Of a DNA stretch of 64,000 nucleotides, positions 29,351 to 39,800 are shown in pieces. Location: assembly GCA_031261005.1 (NCBI GenBank), contig JAISKF010000025.1, positions 62,001 to 126,000 of the forward strand. Reading direction: 5' to 3'. The translations under genes and the position numbers were made by a program. This DNA comes from Enterobacteriaceae bacterium (GTDB lineage Bacteria > Pseudomonadota > Gammaproteobacteria > Enterobacterales > Enterobacteriaceae). The notes under the pieces are model-generated. The model made no database searches and was not told the origin of the DNA. It was given only the letters and a program-made list of their open reading frames with translations. Numbering within the stretch: the first letter of the stretch is position 1; each line of letters opens with the position of its first letter.

Positions 29351-29820
29351 TATTCACGATGATATGGGTGATTGGTCGTGATGCTCCATGCACGATAGAG
29401 ACTTTCGGCGACCAGAATTCTGACTAACGGGTGGGGTAACGTTAGCGGTGACAGTGACCAGCTTTGTTCTGCTGCCTCTTTACATGCGGGAGCTAATCCC
29501 TCAGGTCCGCCAATCAGTAAACTGACATCACGCCCATCTTGTTTCCAGAACTCTAATTGTTGTGCTAACTGCGGGGTTTCCCACGGTTTGCCGGGAATAT
29601 CCAGCGTGACAATTCGATTGCCTTTACCAACCGCTGCTAACATCAGCTCGCCTTCTTTTTCTAAAATCCGCTTAATGTCCGCATTTTTACCGCGTTTTCC
29701 CGCAGGGATTTCAGTTAATTCAAAAGGCATATCTTTAGGGAAACGACGGATATAATCGTTAAATCCGCTTTGCACCCAGTCTGGCATTTTTGTACCGACT
29801 GCGATTAATTGCAGTTTCAC
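29350..29820 (-). CDS. rlmH: 23S rRNA (pseudouridine1915-N3)-methyltransferase
   Basis: 156 residues. SPOUT-class methyltransferase acting on helix 69 of 23S rRNA in assembled 70S ribosomes. The knot region [11 protein letters not shown] and the C-terminal [22 protein letters not shown]...NHPYHRE are typical. Starts 3 nt after rsfS. Confidence 0.97.
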   Translation of the reverse strand: MKLQLIAVGTKMPDWVQSGFNDYIRRFPKDMPFELTEIPAGKRGKNADIKRILEKEGELMLAAVGKGNRIVTLDIPGKPWETPQLAQQLEFWKQDGRDVSLLIGGPEGLAPACKEAAEQSWSLSPLTLPHPLVRILVAESLYRAWSITTNHPYHRE

Positions 29821-29823
29821 CCA

Positions 29824-30141
29824 TTAACTCCAGAGTTTTTCCAGTTCATACAGGCGGCGGCTATCTTCTTGTAGAACATGGACTATTACATCATCAAGAT
29901 CGACAACGACCCAATCAGCATCGCTTTTTCCCTCAATACCTAACGGTAACATTCCTGCCTGCCGAGCAGATTGAATCACATGATCAGCAATAGATTGCAC
30001 ATGTTTACTCGACGTTCCGGTACAGATGATCATGCAGTCAGTGATGCTTGAAGTTTTACTGACATCAATGCTTACGATGTCCTGACCTTTCAGATCTTCG
30101 ATTTTATCGATAACAAAAGCTTGGAGTGTATGGCCTTGCAA
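29824..30141 (-). CDS. rsfS: Ribosomal silencing factor RsfS
   Basis: 105 residues if started at the TTG at 30141, exactly the E. coli length and aligning [19 protein letters not shown] with MQGKALQDFVIDKIDDLKG. GGAGGGG lies about 5 nt before this TTG. An ATG-type start 36 nt further upstream would add residues not in the family. RsfS binds L14 and blocks subunit joining in starvation. C-terminus [12 protein letters not shown] is invariant. In operon with rlmH. Confidence 0.94.
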   Translation of the reverse strand: MQGHTLQAFVIDKIEDLKGQDIVSIDVSKTSSITDCMIICTGTSSKHVQSIADHVIQSARQAGMLPLGIEGKSDADWVVVDLDDVIVHVLQEDSRRLYELEKLWS

Positions 30142-30249
30142 TGGTTCCCCTCCGGGCAAAAGTGATTTATTCGACAAAATAGTATTCTGCCGAATGATAA
30201 TGAATTATTTAGGGTATAAATGGATTTAGATAATAGCACAACTACAGCT

Positions 30250-30912
30250 TTAGCGGTATAAGCCTTGCTGATCTATGTAGCGTTGTACTGAAGTAGGGAG
30301 CAGATCGTCAAGGCTCATGCCATCATGTTTGCGTTGGCGAATATCTGTTGCGGAAATATCTAATAATGGCGTATGTGCTAAATAAATTAAACCGTTTGGC
30401 TGCTGTTTTAATGCGCTGGTATCGGTAGTGCGATGAGCATCTAACCAGCGCTCTAGCTCAGGAGTATCTAAAGTATCGGAATAGCCGGGACGGGCGCAAA
30501 CCAGCAAATGGCAATAGTCGAGCAGCGCTTTCCAGCGATACCAATAATGCAGGGTTAACAACGAATCCTGACCAATAATAAACGCCAGCGGTTTTTCTTC
30601 GCCAAGCTCTTTGCGGATCTCTTCCAGTGTATCAATAGTGTAAGAGGGGGCGGTACGATGCAGCTCGCGCACATCAACGGAGAATAGCGGATTATCGGCG
30701 ATTGCCAGTTCAACCATATGCAGGCGTTGCTGTACGTTCGCTTCTGGCTGCGGGCGATGCGGCGGCACATGATTAGGCAATAAAGTGATGTGCTGAAGTC
30801 CGACTTCATGCGCCAGCGCTTCAACTGGTTTTAAATGCCCGTAATGGATAGGATCAAATGTACCGCCAAACAATGCACGAATGGTTGCACTATTTTCTAA
30901 CCGATCAGACAT
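30250..30912 (-). CDS. nadD: Nicotinate-nucleotide adenylyltransferase
   Basis: 220 residues (E. coli 213). Makes deamido-NAD from nicotinate mononucleotide and ATP. Nucleotidyltransferase motifs: [11 protein letters not shown] near the N-terminus and ISATDIRQR near the C-terminus. It starts 1 nt after the holA stop codon; AGAGG lies 9 nt upstream inside holA. Confidence 0.96.
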   Translation of the reverse strand: MSDRLENSATIRALFGGTFDPIHYGHLKPVEALAHEVGLQHITLLPNHVPPHRPQPEANVQQRLHMVELAIADNPLFSVDVRELHRTAPSYTIDTLEEIRKELGEEKPLAFIIGQDSLLTLHYWYRWKALLDYCHLLVCARPGYSDTLDTPELERWLDAHRTTDTSALKQQPNGLIYLAHTPLLDISATDIRQRKHDGMSLDDLLPTSVQRYIDQQGLYR

Positions 30913-30913
30913 C

Positions 30914-31936
30914 TTAACGCGCCTCTGATAAAGGTTTGCCGCACAGCAGCATCATAAGACTTTCCAGACCGTCCCAAATGGATTGCCCAAAATCTTGTTT
31001 TATCGTTAATTCAAGCTGAGTCAGTAAAGCGACGGCTTGCGCGAGTTGCGCGGCAGTTAACCGTTGCAAAGCCTGAGTTAACAGAGGGCGACGATTCTGC
31101 CATATCTTTTGCTGATCGAATAGCGTTCTTAGCGGTGTTTGTTGCATTTTTCGCTGCAAATGTAACAACTGGAGTAACTCCTTTTGCAGCGTGCGAACTA
31201 AAATCAGTGATTCAGTATCTTCCAAACGTAACTGTTGGAGAATATGAAACGCGCGTTTAGTTTTGCCGCCCATAATGGCATCAATCCAATGATAGGGCGT
31301 GAAGTGTGCCGCATCATTCACTGCTTGCTCAACGCGCGGCAGCGTTAATTTGCCATCGGGAAACAGCAACGAGAGGCGTTCAAGCGCTTGCGCCAGTGCC
31401 AGCAGATTGCCCTCATAGCAATAACACAGCAGTTGTGTTGCCGGATCATCAATAGTCAGATTGGTCGATTTAGCCCGTTGCGTTACCCAGCGCGGTAAAT
31501 GTGTCGGTTCTGGCGTTAAACAACTTACATAAACGCCGTTTTCGCCAAACGCTTTGAACCAATCGCTGTTCTCTTGTGCTTTGGTTGGTTTAGCGCCGCG
31601 TAAGATCACCAGCGTATCGGGATTAAGCAGGCTGCTAAGTTTTAGCAACTGCTCGCCGATCGCAGCATTAGCACCATTTTCAGGGAAATTCAGAATAAAT
31701 ATTTTACGGCTGGAAAACAGGCTGAAAGACTGGCACTCGATAAAAATCGCTTCCCAATCTGTTTGAGGATTTAGCTCATAACTGAACGTTTCGCTGAAAT
31801 TCTGCACTGCCGCCGCTCGACGGATTGCGTCCTGACTCTCTTCCAGCAATAACGGCTCATTGCCAAAGAGTAAATAGCAACTACGCAGCCCCTCCTGGAG
31901 CTGCGTATGAAGTTGTTCAGGATAAACTCGAATCAT
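30914..31936 (-). CDS. holA: DNA polymerase III delta subunit
   Basis: 340 residues (E. coli 343). Clamp-loader subunit that opens the beta clamp. The N-terminal [13 protein letters not shown] and the beta-binding region [14 protein letters not shown] are visible, with the C-terminal helical collar domain. Overlaps lptE by 4 nt and abuts nadD, so this is a tight operon. Confidence 0.95.
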   Translation of the reverse strand: MIRVYPEQLHTQLQEGLRSCYLLFGNEPLLLEESQDAIRRAAAVQNFSETFSYELNPQTDWEAIFIECQSFSLFSSRKIFILNFPENGANAAIGEQLLKLSSLLNPDTLVILRGAKPTKAQENSDWFKAFGENGVYVSCLTPEPTHLPRWVTQRAKSTNLTIDDPATQLLCYCYEGNLLALAQALERLSLLFPDGKLTLPRVEQAVNDAAHFTPYHWIDAIMGGKTKRAFHILQQLRLEDTESLILVRTLQKELLQLLHLQRKMQQTPLRTLFDQQKIWQNRRPLLTQALQRLTAAQLAQAVALLTQLELTIKQDFGQSIWDGLESLMMLLCGKPLSEAR

Positions 31937-32523
31937 CGAACCGGCGCATCAGCATCAATAGCGTCTTGCGCTGTATCTGATTCAGATTGCGGTTGTTCTG
32001 TCGTCTGAATCGTCACCAGCTTACGAACTAATTGCTGTGCAAGTTGTTCGCGCATTTCCTGACGAATCATATCCTGCTCAGCATCTTTCGCCAGTGCTGT
32101 CAGCGGGTTATCAAAGAATGAACGGAAAACTTTGGCTTGAATTGGATAAATGCCTTTTCCCGGAATCATCACTTGAGCGCGCGCTTGCATCACCATTTGG
32201 TATTCAGCAGTCGTACCATTTTGGAAGACGGAGACCGTATCTTGCCCCGATGTTTCACCCGCTAAACGAATGGAGGGAATATCCTTACGGGCAGCCGCAT
32301 CAGCGTTAGTATCATCAGCGTTAGTATCATCAACGATTGTCACGTTACTTTGGCGTAACTGGCTGCGTACTGCTCTGGTTAATGGACCATAAGGATCTGA
32401 ACTGTCTAAAATCAGCGTTTGCAGATTATCTGGCACATTTGTTGTGCCGCGTAAGTTAAATCCGCAGCCAGCAGTGATCAGAACACTCAGCGCCAGTATT
32501 GCTATTACAATAGGATTTCGCAC
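31933..32523 (-). CDS. lptE: LPS-assembly lipoprotein LptE
   Basis: 196 residues. Lipoprotein signal with lipobox T-A-G-C, then [19 protein letters not shown] typical of LptE, the plug partner of LptD in the outer membrane. Residues about 64-74 read [11 protein letters not shown], an in-frame duplication of 5 residues produced by two 15-bp direct repeats. A glutamine/aspartate-rich low-complexity tail ends the protein. Confidence 0.95.
   Translation of the reverse strand: MRNPIVIAILALSVLITAGCGFNLRGTTNVPDNLQTLILDSSDPYGPLTRAVRSQLRQSNVTIVDDTNADDTNADAAARKDIPSIRLAGETSGQDTVSVFQNGTTAEYQMVMQARAQVMIPGKGIYPIQAKVFRSFFDNPLTALAKDAEQDMIRQEMREQLAQQLVRKLVTIQTTEQPQSESDTAQDAIDADAPVR
32303..32332. repeat. Two perfect 15-bp tandem repeats inside lptE
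   Basis: GCGTTAGTATCATCA occurs twice in a row, in frame, and encodes the repeated Asp-Asp-Thr-Asn-Ala. Confidence 0.95.
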
Positions 32524-32537
32524 GTTTACTCCTCAGC

Positions 32538-35120
32538 TTAACCGACGACCAGATTTAAAAGTTTACCCGGTACATAAATCGCTTTACGGATAGTAACACC
32601 GTCAAGATATTTAGTGACTTGTGGCTCGGCTATTGCGATAGCTTTAACTTGTTCCTCGCTAATATTTGCCGGAACCATAATTTTTGCACGCACTTTACCG
32701 TTAACTTGAACTACGACTAATTTTGCATCTTCAACCATGGCTGCTTCGTCAGCTACCGGCCACGCAGAGGCATCAATATCACCCGTTCCGCCCAGCGATT
32801 GCCACAGACTAAAACAGATATGCGGCGTAAATGGATACAGCAAACGAACCACGGCTAATAAGGCTTCCTGCATCAGCGCGCGATCTTGTTCAGTTTCCTG
32901 CGCTGCACGAGTCAGCTTATTCATTAATTCCATTACTGCGGCAATTGCGGTGTTAAAGATTTGGCGGCGACCAATATCATCAGTCACTTTCGCAATGGTT
33001 TTATGCAGTTCACGACGCAGTGTTTTTTGCTCTTCCGTCAGGCTGGCAACATCTAATTTCGTGGTTGAGCCTTTCGCAATATGATCATAAGCCAGACGCC
33101 AGACACGTTTCAGGAAGCGGTTTGCGCCCTCAACGCCAGATTCTTGCCATTCCAGCGTCATTTCTGCCGGTGATGCGAACATCATAAATAGACGAACGGT
33201 ATCCGCGCCGTATTTCTCAACGATTTCTTGCGGATCGATACCGTTATTTTTCGATTTTGACATCTTAGTCATGCCGGTATAAACCAGCTCATGACCGGAT
33301 TTATCAAAGGCTTTCACGATACGTTGTTTATCATCGCGCTCAACGGTAACGTCATTTGGCGAAATCCAAATACGTTCACCGGTTTCAGCGGTGTAATAGA
33401 ACGCATCAGCTAGCACCATACCTTGACACAGCAAACGTTTCGCTGGCTCATCAGAGGTCACCAGACCAGCATCACGCATCAGTTTGTGGAAGAAACGGAA
33501 ATACATTAAGTGCATGATAGCGTGTTCGATACCGCCGACATATTGATCCACCGGCAACCAGTAGTTTGCCGCCGCGGGATCTAACATGCCTTTATCATAT
33601 TGCGGGCAGGTATAACGCGCGTAATACCACGATGATTCCATAAAAGTATCGAAAGTATCTGTTTCACGCAGGGCAGGCTGACCGTGATAAGCGGCTTTTG
33701 CCCATTCAGGATCGGCTTTAATCGGGCTGGTGATGCCGTTCATGGTGACATCTTCCGGCAGGATAACGGGCAGCATATCTTCTGGTGTAGGAACAACCGA
33801 GCCATCTTCTAAGGTCATCATTGGAATTGGCGCGCCCCAATAACGCTGACGAGAAACGCCCCAGTCACGCAGACGATAATTAACTTTACGTTCGCCGACT
33901 TTCATCGCCACCAGTTTGTCGGCAATGGCATTAAATGCCGCATGATAATCGAGACCATCGAATTCACCAGAGTTAAACAACACGCCTTTTTCTGTATTGG
34001 CTTGTTGGCTTAAATCAGGTTCAGTACCGTCAGCCGTTAAAATAACCGGCTTGATTGGCAAACTATATTTAGTGGCAAATTCCCAGTCGCGTTCGTCATG
34101 AGCCGGAACCGCCATAACTGCGCCAGTACCGTAATCCATCAGGACAAAGTTAGCGATCCAGACGGCAACTTTTTCACCGGTCAGCGGGTGAATAGCGTAG
34201 AAACCCGTTGCAACACCTTTTTTCTCCATCGTTGCCATTTCTGCTTCGGCAACTTTGGTATTACGGCATTCATCAATAAATTGATTCAAGGTTGGATTGT
34301 TTTGCGCTGCTAATGCGGCTAACGGGTGAGCGGCGGCGATAGCTACATATGTCACACCCATAAAGGTATCAGGGCGAGTTGTGTAGACAGAAAGAGTTTG
34401 ATCAGAACCATCAATTGCAAATTTGATTTCCACTCCTTCGGAGCGACCAATCCAGTTGCGTTGCATGGTTTTAACTTGTTCCGGCCAGCTTTCCAGCGTA
34501 TCTAAATCATTTAACAGTTGATCTGCATACGCCGTGATTTTGATAAACCACTGCGGAATTTCTTTACGCTCAATCGGCGTATCACAACGCCAGCAACAGC
34601 CATCGATCACCTGTTCGTTAGCCAAAACGGTTTGGTCATTCGGACACCAGTTAACCGCAGAGGTTTTCTTATAAACCAGACCTTTTTCATATAGCTTGGT
34701 GAAGAACCATTGTTCCCAACGGTAATAATCAGGATCGCAAGTGGCAATTTCACGGCTCCAGTCGTAGCCGAAACCGAGCAGCTTTAACTGCTTTTTCATG
34801 TAAGCGATGTTTTCGTAAGTCCACGGCGCTGGTGCTGTTTTATTTTTAACAGCCGCGCCTTCTGCTGGCAGACCGAATGCGTCCCAGCCGATTGGCTGTA
34901 ATACATTTTTGCCTAGCATACGTTGATAACGGGAGATGACATCGCCAATAGTATAGTTACGAACGTGTCCCATATGCAGCCGACCAGAAGGATATGGCAA
35001 CATGGAAAGGCAATAATATTTTTCTTTAGTTGGATCTTCAGTGACCTGAAAGGTTTTGTTTTCTTGCCAGTGGCTTTGTACGTGAGATTCGATCTCTTCC
35101 GGGCGGTATTGCTCTTGCAT
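32538..35120 (-). CDS. leuS: Leucyl-tRNA synthetase
   Basis: 860 residues from the ATG at 35120 ([11 protein letters not shown]), equal to E. coli; a frame open to 35174 has no homology. Class Ia signatures: HIGH-type [11 protein letters not shown] near residue 41 and KMSKS in [12 protein letters not shown]. The editing domain TRPDTFMG and the C-terminal [11 protein letters not shown] and LLNLVVG are present. AAGGA lies 13 nt upstream, further than usual. Confidence 0.97.
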   Translation of the reverse strand: MQEQYRPEEIESHVQSHWQENKTFQVTEDPTKEKYYCLSMLPYPSGRLHMGHVRNYTIGDVISRYQRMLGKNVLQPIGWDAFGLPAEGAAVKNKTAPAPWTYENIAYMKKQLKLLGFGYDWSREIATCDPDYYRWEQWFFTKLYEKGLVYKKTSAVNWCPNDQTVLANEQVIDGCCWRCDTPIERKEIPQWFIKITAYADQLLNDLDTLESWPEQVKTMQRNWIGRSEGVEIKFAIDGSDQTLSVYTTRPDTFMGVTYVAIAAAHPLAALAAQNNPTLNQFIDECRNTKVAEAEMATMEKKGVATGFYAIHPLTGEKVAVWIANFVLMDYGTGAVMAVPAHDERDWEFATKYSLPIKPVILTADGTEPDLSQQANTEKGVLFNSGEFDGLDYHAAFNAIADKLVAMKVGERKVNYRLRDWGVSRQRYWGAPIPMMTLEDGSVVPTPEDMLPVILPEDVTMNGITSPIKADPEWAKAAYHGQPALRETDTFDTFMESSWYYARYTCPQYDKGMLDPAAANYWLPVDQYVGGIEHAIMHLMYFRFFHKLMRDAGLVTSDEPAKRLLCQGMVLADAFYYTAETGERIWISPNDVTVERDDKQRIVKAFDKSGHELVYTGMTKMSKSKNNGIDPQEIVEKYGADTVRLFMMFASPAEMTLEWQESGVEGANRFLKRVWRLAYDHIAKGSTTKLDVASLTEEQKTLRRELHKTIAKVTDDIGRRQIFNTAIAAVMELMNKLTRAAQETEQDRALMQEALLAVVRLLYPFTPHICFSLWQSLGGTGDIDASAWPVADEAAMVEDAKLVVVQVNGKVRAKIMVPANISEEQVKAIAIAEPQVTKYLDGVTIRKAIYVPGKLLNLVVG

Positions 35121-35351
35121 GGCGACGTGTCGTCCTTTTGTTTGTGCTTTGTTATTTATGCTTTGGTTTGTCATTACATGAACAAATGGCTGTCAAATGC
35201 TGACAGCCGTAGCATATATCTGTAATTGGGAAATAGATCCCCATAGGATAGCCGATAAGCGCTAACCGCAACAACACTCAAAAGCACCGTAAATGATTTT
35301 TGTGTTAAATATTCACCAGAAAAGGTGACGGAAAGATGTTTGAAAGGTCAG

Positions 35352-36017
35352 CTATCGTGATTTGACGAGTTGATCTTCTATTTTTTGTTGTTCTGTATTG
35401 TATTGACCTTTTACTTCACTGTAATAACACAGACTGGCAATTGTGCAGAGTGCATAACCAAAGAGTTCTGTACCCTCTTCAACAAAGGCTTTTATGTTAT
35501 ACATCAGGTGTCTTGATTGCTCCGGATGAAAGGTAAACCACAAATATTTCATACCAAATAAACGTGAAAGAACCAACGTGCATATCAAGCCAGAAATCAT
35601 AAAGCCATAATTAGGCGAACGAACGAAATTAGCTAATTGATTCAACGTTTTTTTAATATCGCGCGAGGTATAAAACAGACAAATAGCCGTTACAAGCAGG
35701 GCAGGGTAAACCCAAAACCCATGTGTAATCAGATCAAGTACGCTGTCCAGTTCCCGAAAAAACATACAGGCAAAGAAACCGGCGATTAGGATACTGGAAT
35801 TTCTTATTGCCAGATTTTTATATGCCAGCCGCAAAAACAGGATAACGACAAAAAGCAGTATGATTTCTTGTGTGATTTCGACAAAAGAGAGTTCTTCCAG
35901 CTTACAGCCGATGAATGTGGCGTCCATAAACATCATACCGATGGCTATCGCAACCGCGAGAGAGTAGATAATGAATTGTTGTATGGCTCGGTAAAGGACT
36001 TGCAGATCGGTACGCAT
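35352..36017 (-). CDS. Multi-pass membrane protein of unknown function
   Basis: 221 residues with about six hydrophobic segments (about 16-31, 48-63, 73-88, 98-114, 136-152, 183-197). Notable acidic residues lie near membrane ends: FFRELDSVLD (about 86-95) and FVEEGTELFGYAL (about 173-185), which could form a polar site. The N- and C-termini are charged. No signal peptide or known motif seen. It replaces the genes that follow leuS in E. coli. No clear ribosome-binding site before the ATG. I do not recognise the family. Confidence 0.75.
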   Translation of the reverse strand: MRTDLQVLYRAIQQFIIYSLAVAIAIGMMFMDATFIGCKLEELSFVEITQEIILLFVVILFLRLAYKNLAIRNSSILIAGFFACMFFRELDSVLDLITHGFWVYPALLVTAICLFYTSRDIKKTLNQLANFVRSPNYGFMISGLICTLVLSRLFGMKYLWFTFHPEQSRHLMYNIKAFVEEGTELFGYALCTIASLCYYSEVKGQYNTEQQKIEDQLVKSR

Positions 36018-36157
36018 AATTAGTTACAGCTTAAAATCGGTGGGTGGTATGAAGATAAAAAGATGCCGGAGTCTATCAGAATGCAGGATCGCTGTAAGGC
36101 GTTATGTGCGCTTTATTAAAATTTTTCATTAGCCATATAACAAATTTTAATACAACA

Positions 36158-36177
36158 AACCCCGTAAAAACGGGGTT
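36158..36177 (-). terminator. Terminator after gltL
   Basis: AACCCCGT / ACGGGGTT stem with a short loop, 37 nt past the stop; a short T-run follows on the minus strand. Confidence 0.65.
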
Positions 36178-36213
36178 AAACAGCAAAAATCAGGTAAAAA
36201 AGCGGATAAATGA

Positions 36214-36942
36214 TTAGTGAAGAATTTTCGCCAGAAAATCTTTCGCCCGATCAGATTGCGGATTATTAAAGAAGTCATCTTTTTTGGTGTCTTCAATAAT
36301 TTTTCCTTCGTCCATAAACAGAATGCGATGTGCCACTTTTTTGGCAAATCCCATTTCGTGCGTTACCACCATCATGGTCATGCCTTCGTAAGCCAGTTCG
36401 ACCATAACATCTAATACTTCATTAATCATTTCAGGATCAAGTGCTGAGGTTGGTTCGTCAAACAGCATGGCGATCGGGTCCATACACAACGCACGAGCGA
36501 TAGCTACGCGCTGTTGCTGCCCGCCGGAAAGCTGGCTGGGGAATTTATGTGCATGACTTGCCAGACCGACACGATCGAGCAGCGCCAGCGCTTTTTTTTC
36601 TGCCTCTGCTTTATTGCGGTTCAGAACCTTAACTTGAGCGAGCGTTAAATTTTCAATAATGGACAGATGCGGGAACAGTTCAAAATGCTGAAATACCATA
36701 CCGACTCTGGCACGCAGCAGCGCCAGATTAGTTTTAGGATCGTTCACCACAATGCCATCTACTGTAATCGTGCCTTCCTGAATAGGTTCAAGCCCATTAA
36801 CCGTTTTAATTAACGTCGATTTTCCTGAACCGGAAGGTCCGCAAACTACAACAACTTCGCCTTTTTTTACTTCAGTTGTGCAATCTGACAACACCTGAAA
36901 ACGGTCATACCACTTAGAAACATGTTTTAAGGAAATCATCAA
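36214..36942 (-). CDS. gltL: Glutamate/aspartate ABC transporter ATP-binding protein
   Basis: 242 residues. Walker [10 protein letters not shown], signature LSGGQQQR, Walker [15 protein letters not shown], and the switch His in VTHEMGFA. Energises GltJK import. Overlaps gltK by 4 nt (ATGA). Confidence 0.96.
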   Translation of the reverse strand: MMISLKHVSKWYDRFQVLSDCTTEVKKGEVVVVCGPSGSGKSTLIKTVNGLEPIQEGTITVDGIVVNDPKTNLALLRARVGMVFQHFELFPHLSIIENLTLAQVKVLNRNKAEAEKKALALLDRVGLASHAHKFPSQLSGGQQQRVAIARALCMDPIAMLFDEPTSALDPEMINEVLDVMVELAYEGMTMMVVTHEMGFAKKVAHRILFMDEGKIIEDTKKDDFFNNPQSDRAKDFLAKILH

Positions 36943-37622
36943 ACTGTTGTCCTTTTTTTAGAATAAGCTACGAGTAAAGATGTGGATAAACAAATGATAA
37001 AGTAAACGAAACCAGTAAATAAAACCATCTCAATTTCTGTACCTGATGTTTTCCCGACGTTAGTGGCGCTACAGAAGAAATCCGCCAAACCTAACACATA
37101 AACCAGTGAAGTATCCTGAAACAGGATAATTCCCTGCGTCAATAGTAATGGCGTCATGGCTTTGAATGCTTGCGGCAGAATCACCAGCCGCATGGATTGC
37201 CATGGTGTCATGCCCAGCGCCAGTGCCGCAGAGTTTTGCCCTTTAGCGACACTTTGTAAACCCGCACGGATAATTTCTGAATAATAAGCCGCTTCAAAGA
37301 GCGAAAACGCTGTTACAGCAGAAATCAGGCGAATATCGGTTTGCGGCGATAAGCCGAATACTTTCTGTAATAGTTGCGGCACAATCAAATAAAACCACAT
37401 TAATACCATCACTAATGGTACAGAGCGGAATGTATTCACATAACCCGCCGCCAACCAGCTAATCCAGCGCAAATGGCGCGGTGCCAGCCGGAAAATTGCC
37501 AGTGCAGTTCCCCAGGCAATACCAAATACAATGGCGCTTAACGCAATTTTCAGCGTGACAAGCATACCTTGAAACAGATAAGGCATATTGGGAATAATGG
37601 TGCTCCAGTCAAGTTCAAGCAT
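36939..37622 (-). CDS. gltK: Glutamate/aspartate ABC transporter permease GltK
   Basis: 227 residues, five or so helices of the HisMQ type. The EAA loop that contacts the ATPase reads [22 protein letters not shown]. It lies 2 nt after gltJ and overlaps gltL. Confidence 0.95.
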   Translation of the reverse strand: MLELDWSTIIPNMPYLFQGMLVTLKIALSAIVFGIAWGTALAIFRLAPRHLRWISWLAAGYVNTFRSVPLVMVLMWFYLIVPQLLQKVFGLSPQTDIRLISAVTAFSLFEAAYYSEIIRAGLQSVAKGQNSAALALGMTPWQSMRLVILPQAFKAMTPLLLTQGIILFQDTSLVYVLGLADFFCSATNVGKTSGTEIEMVLFTGFVYFIICLSTSLLVAYSKKRTTV

Positions 37623-37624
37623 GG

Positions 37625-38362
37625 TTATCCTCCAAATGTGCCGGGTAGACGAGTTTTCTTCTCAACCAGTTTCATCACGCGCATAACTGCGATATTAATG
37701 AAAACATACGCGAGCGTGACGGCGAGAAATGATTCATAAGCGTAGCCGGAATATTCCAGCAGCTTGTTGGCTTGCGCCGACAGTTCGATCAGTCCAATGG
37801 TTGATGCAACCGCAGAGTTCTTCACCATATTTGACATTTCAGAGGTCAACGGTGGAATAATTACGCGATAAGCATTTGGTAACAGTACATAGCGATAGGT
37901 TTGCGGTAACGTTAGCCCTAACGCTAATCCTGCGCCTTTTTGCCCGCGCGGTAGCGATTGAATCGCTGTTCTGACTTGCTCACAGACACGAGCGCCGGTA
38001 AAAAAGCCAAGACAGCAAACCGATAAAATAAAGAATTGAATATCGGGATCTAAATCGCCTTTAAACCAATCCCCAACAGAAACTGGCAGTAATTCAGGCA
38101 CTAATAGATACCAAATAAAAAACTGCACAATCAGTGGAACATTACGGAATAGTGCGACATAGGTCGTGCCGATCGCAGATAGCACGCGGTTAGGAACGGT
38201 ACGTAAAATACCGAATATTGATCCCAGAATAAATGCCAGAATCCATGCACAAATAGCCAGTGCTACCGTTACCTGAAAACCCGCCCACAGCCAGTCCAGA
38301 TAAGTTGCATCTCCGAAAGGCGCTTGTTCTAAAAATATTCCCCAGTTCCAGTTTCCAAACAT
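37625..38362 (-). CDS. gltJ: Glutamate/aspartate ABC transporter permease GltJ
   Basis: 245 residues, HisMQ-type permease. EAA loop [29 protein letters not shown]. It begins 99 nt after gltI; the gap holds a strong hairpin where E. coli makes the SroC RNA. Confidence 0.95.
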   Translation of the reverse strand: MFGNWNWGIFLEQAPFGDATYLDWLWAGFQVTVALAICAWILAFILGSIFGILRTVPNRVLSAIGTTYVALFRNVPLIVQFFIWYLLVPELLPVSVGDWFKGDLDPDIQFFILSVCCLGFFTGARVCEQVRTAIQSLPRGQKGAGLALGLTLPQTYRYVLLPNAYRVIIPPLTSEMSNMVKNSAVASTIGLIELSAQANKLLEYSGYAYESFLAVTLAYVFINIAVMRVMKLVEKKTRLPGTFGG

Positions 38363-38390
38363 AACTTAGCCCTTATTTTTTATTTTTATT

Positions 38391-38429
38391 AGCGGCTCTT
38401 TATCCCTAAAAATCGCGATAAAGAGCGCT
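38391..38429 (-). ncRNA. Intercistronic hairpin gltI-gltJ, possible SroC-like RNA end
   Basis: A 10-bp perfect stem GCTCTTTATC / GATAAAGAGC, extended by AGC / GCT across a bulge. In E. coli the sponge RNA SroC comes from this gap. Here only the hairpin is seen; an RNA product is inference. It may alternatively protect the gltI message and reduce gltJKL expression. Confidence 0.45.
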
Positions 38430-38461
38430 AACCTAGAGCTGATAATTGCGATGTAATCCGG

Positions 38462-39358
38462 TTAGTTCAGAGCTTTATCGTTCGGTGCTTTAAACAGTTT
38501 TTTCATATCATCGGACAGATCAAAATCCAGATTCAGACCTTTTGGCGGAATCGGTTGTTTGAACCATTTATCGTAAGATTTTTCAGCTACGCCGGAGGTT
38601 TGAGCTTGAGCAATGGTGTCGTCCATCAGCTTCTTAAATTGCACATCACCTTTGCGTAGCATACAGCCGTAGGCTTCAAATGATTGCGGTGTACCAACGA
38701 TAACCCACTGATCTGGTTTTTTAGATTTAGCGCGTTCACCAGCCAGCAGCGCATCGTCCATCATAAAGGCAACCGCGCGCCCGCTTTCAACGGTGCGGAA
38801 AGCATCACCATGATCTTTAGTGCTGATGATCTTCATGTTCAACTTATCGGAATCATTGAGCTTATTAAGGATCGCTTCTGAAGTTGTGCCGGAAGTTACG
38901 GCAACATTTTTATCTTTCAGATCAGCGAATTCTTTGATAGCACCATCTTTTTTGGTTAATAAACGAGTACCGACCACAAACAAGGTGTCAGAGAAATCAA
39001 CCTGTTTTTGACGTTCTAAATTGTTGGTGGTAGAGCCGCATTCAAAATCAAAAGTGCCGTTTTGCAGTAATGGAATACGGTTTTGTGATGTAATCGGGAT
39101 TAACTTAACCTGTAGATTTGGCAGATTAAGCTGTTTTTTCACGGCATCAACAATCAGGTTGGAATAATCCTGTGAATAGCCCACAACATTTTGCTGATTA
39201 TCGTAATAGGAGAAAGGAACAGAAGACTCACGGTGACCTACGGTAATGACACCGCTATCTTTAATTTTCTTTAGCGTGCCATCTAAATCTTCAGCATGGA
39301 GCGCAGTACCGGTCATCGTCATTAAAACTAGAGGTAGTACTAACTTGCGTAATTGCAT
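38462..39358 (-). CDS. gltI: Glutamate/aspartate periplasmic binding protein
   Basis: 298 residues (E. coli 302). Signal peptide about 1-22 ending ALHA, then a type II binding-protein fold (SBP_bac_3): GTLKKIKDSGVITVGHRESSVPFSY and DFECGSTTNNLERQKQVDFSDT. Captures glutamate and aspartate for GltJKL. A sigma-54 promoter motif lies about 270 nt upstream. Confidence 0.96.
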   Translation of the reverse strand: MQLRKLVLPLVLMTMTGTALHAEDLDGTLKKIKDSGVITVGHRESSVPFSYYDNQQNVVGYSQDYSNLIVDAVKKQLNLPNLQVKLIPITSQNRIPLLQNGTFDFECGSTTNNLERQKQVDFSDTLFVVGTRLLTKKDGAIKEFADLKDKNVAVTSGTTSEAILNKLNDSDKLNMKIISTKDHGDAFRTVESGRAVAFMMDDALLAGERAKSKKPDQWVIVGTPQSFEAYGCMLRKGDVQFKKLMDDTIAQAQTSGVAEKSYDKWFKQPIPPKGLNLDFDLSDDMKKLFKAPNDKALN

Positions 39359-39552
39359 GACTTACTCCTTCATGGTTATCAGTATGGTGTCGTAACAGCC
39401 GTTTACTCATTTAATTGCACGCTTTGCAATCAATGATGTAATTAAAATGTATTCTAATGTTATATCACTGTAAAGTTATTAACACTTTGCTTACCTGTGA
39501 CTTGTACTATTAGTGAGCGATTTCACATCTACGTTCTTTTATAGTGCCTGCC

Positions 39553-39569
39553 CGCACTTCGTCAGTGCA
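39553..39569. promoter_or_regulatory. NtrC-like palindrome in the gltI leader
   Basis: Plus strand CGCAC-N7-GTGCA; on the minus strand TGCAC-N7-GTGCG, one base from the NtrC consensus spacing TGCAC-N7-GTGCA. It lies about 65 nt downstream of the expected start site; as RNA it would also form a GCACT/AGTGC hairpin. Confidence 0.45.
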
Positions 39570-39637
39570 GATGCTTTCTAATAACGAGAAATTTCAGGGA
39601 TATTGCTTACCTTTCATATCGAGTCACTAGATATGTA

Positions 39638-39651
39638 GCAATCAACGTGCC
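39638..39651 (-). promoter_or_regulatory. Sigma-54 promoter motif for gltIJKL
   Basis: Minus strand CTGGCACGTTGATTGCTA: GG at 39651-39650 and GC at 39639-39638 are separated by 10 nt, and the whole matches YTGGCACG-N4-TTGCW without mismatch. Expected start near 39626. Confidence 0.8.
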
Positions 39652-39800
39652 AGGTTTGAATGAAATATGCAGGAGTTTGTAGAGGCGGCAATCTGCCGCC
39701 CGAATTAACAACGAGGTGGGTTCACGGGCGACAGGTTGCCGCCCCGACGGGAAATAATATAATTATTTGAAATTTATAATAAAATTATAATTTCTGATTA
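39648..39800 (+). repeat. MITE-like palindromic element, copy 6, between gltI promoter and lnt
   Basis: Core at 39677-39750 (GTAGAGGCGGCAATCTGCCG ... GCCGCCCCGACGG), right arm TAATTATTTGAAATTTATAA, with an eroded right end TTTCTGATTA reaching the lnt stop codon. A trace of the left end (CAGGTTTGAATGAA) begins at about 39651. Confidence 0.7.

Larger units (their letters stand above)
39359..39676. other. Long leader and promoter region of gltI
   Basis: About 320 bp without a gene. It holds a sigma-54 promoter motif (39638-39651), an NtrC-like palindrome (39553-39569) downstream of it, and otherwise nothing I can identify. Confidence 0.6.

Noticed and set aside
29350-29400. Frameshift or truncation in the long minus-strand block 21-35 kb
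   Set aside because: Every gene there has the expected length and intact termini.
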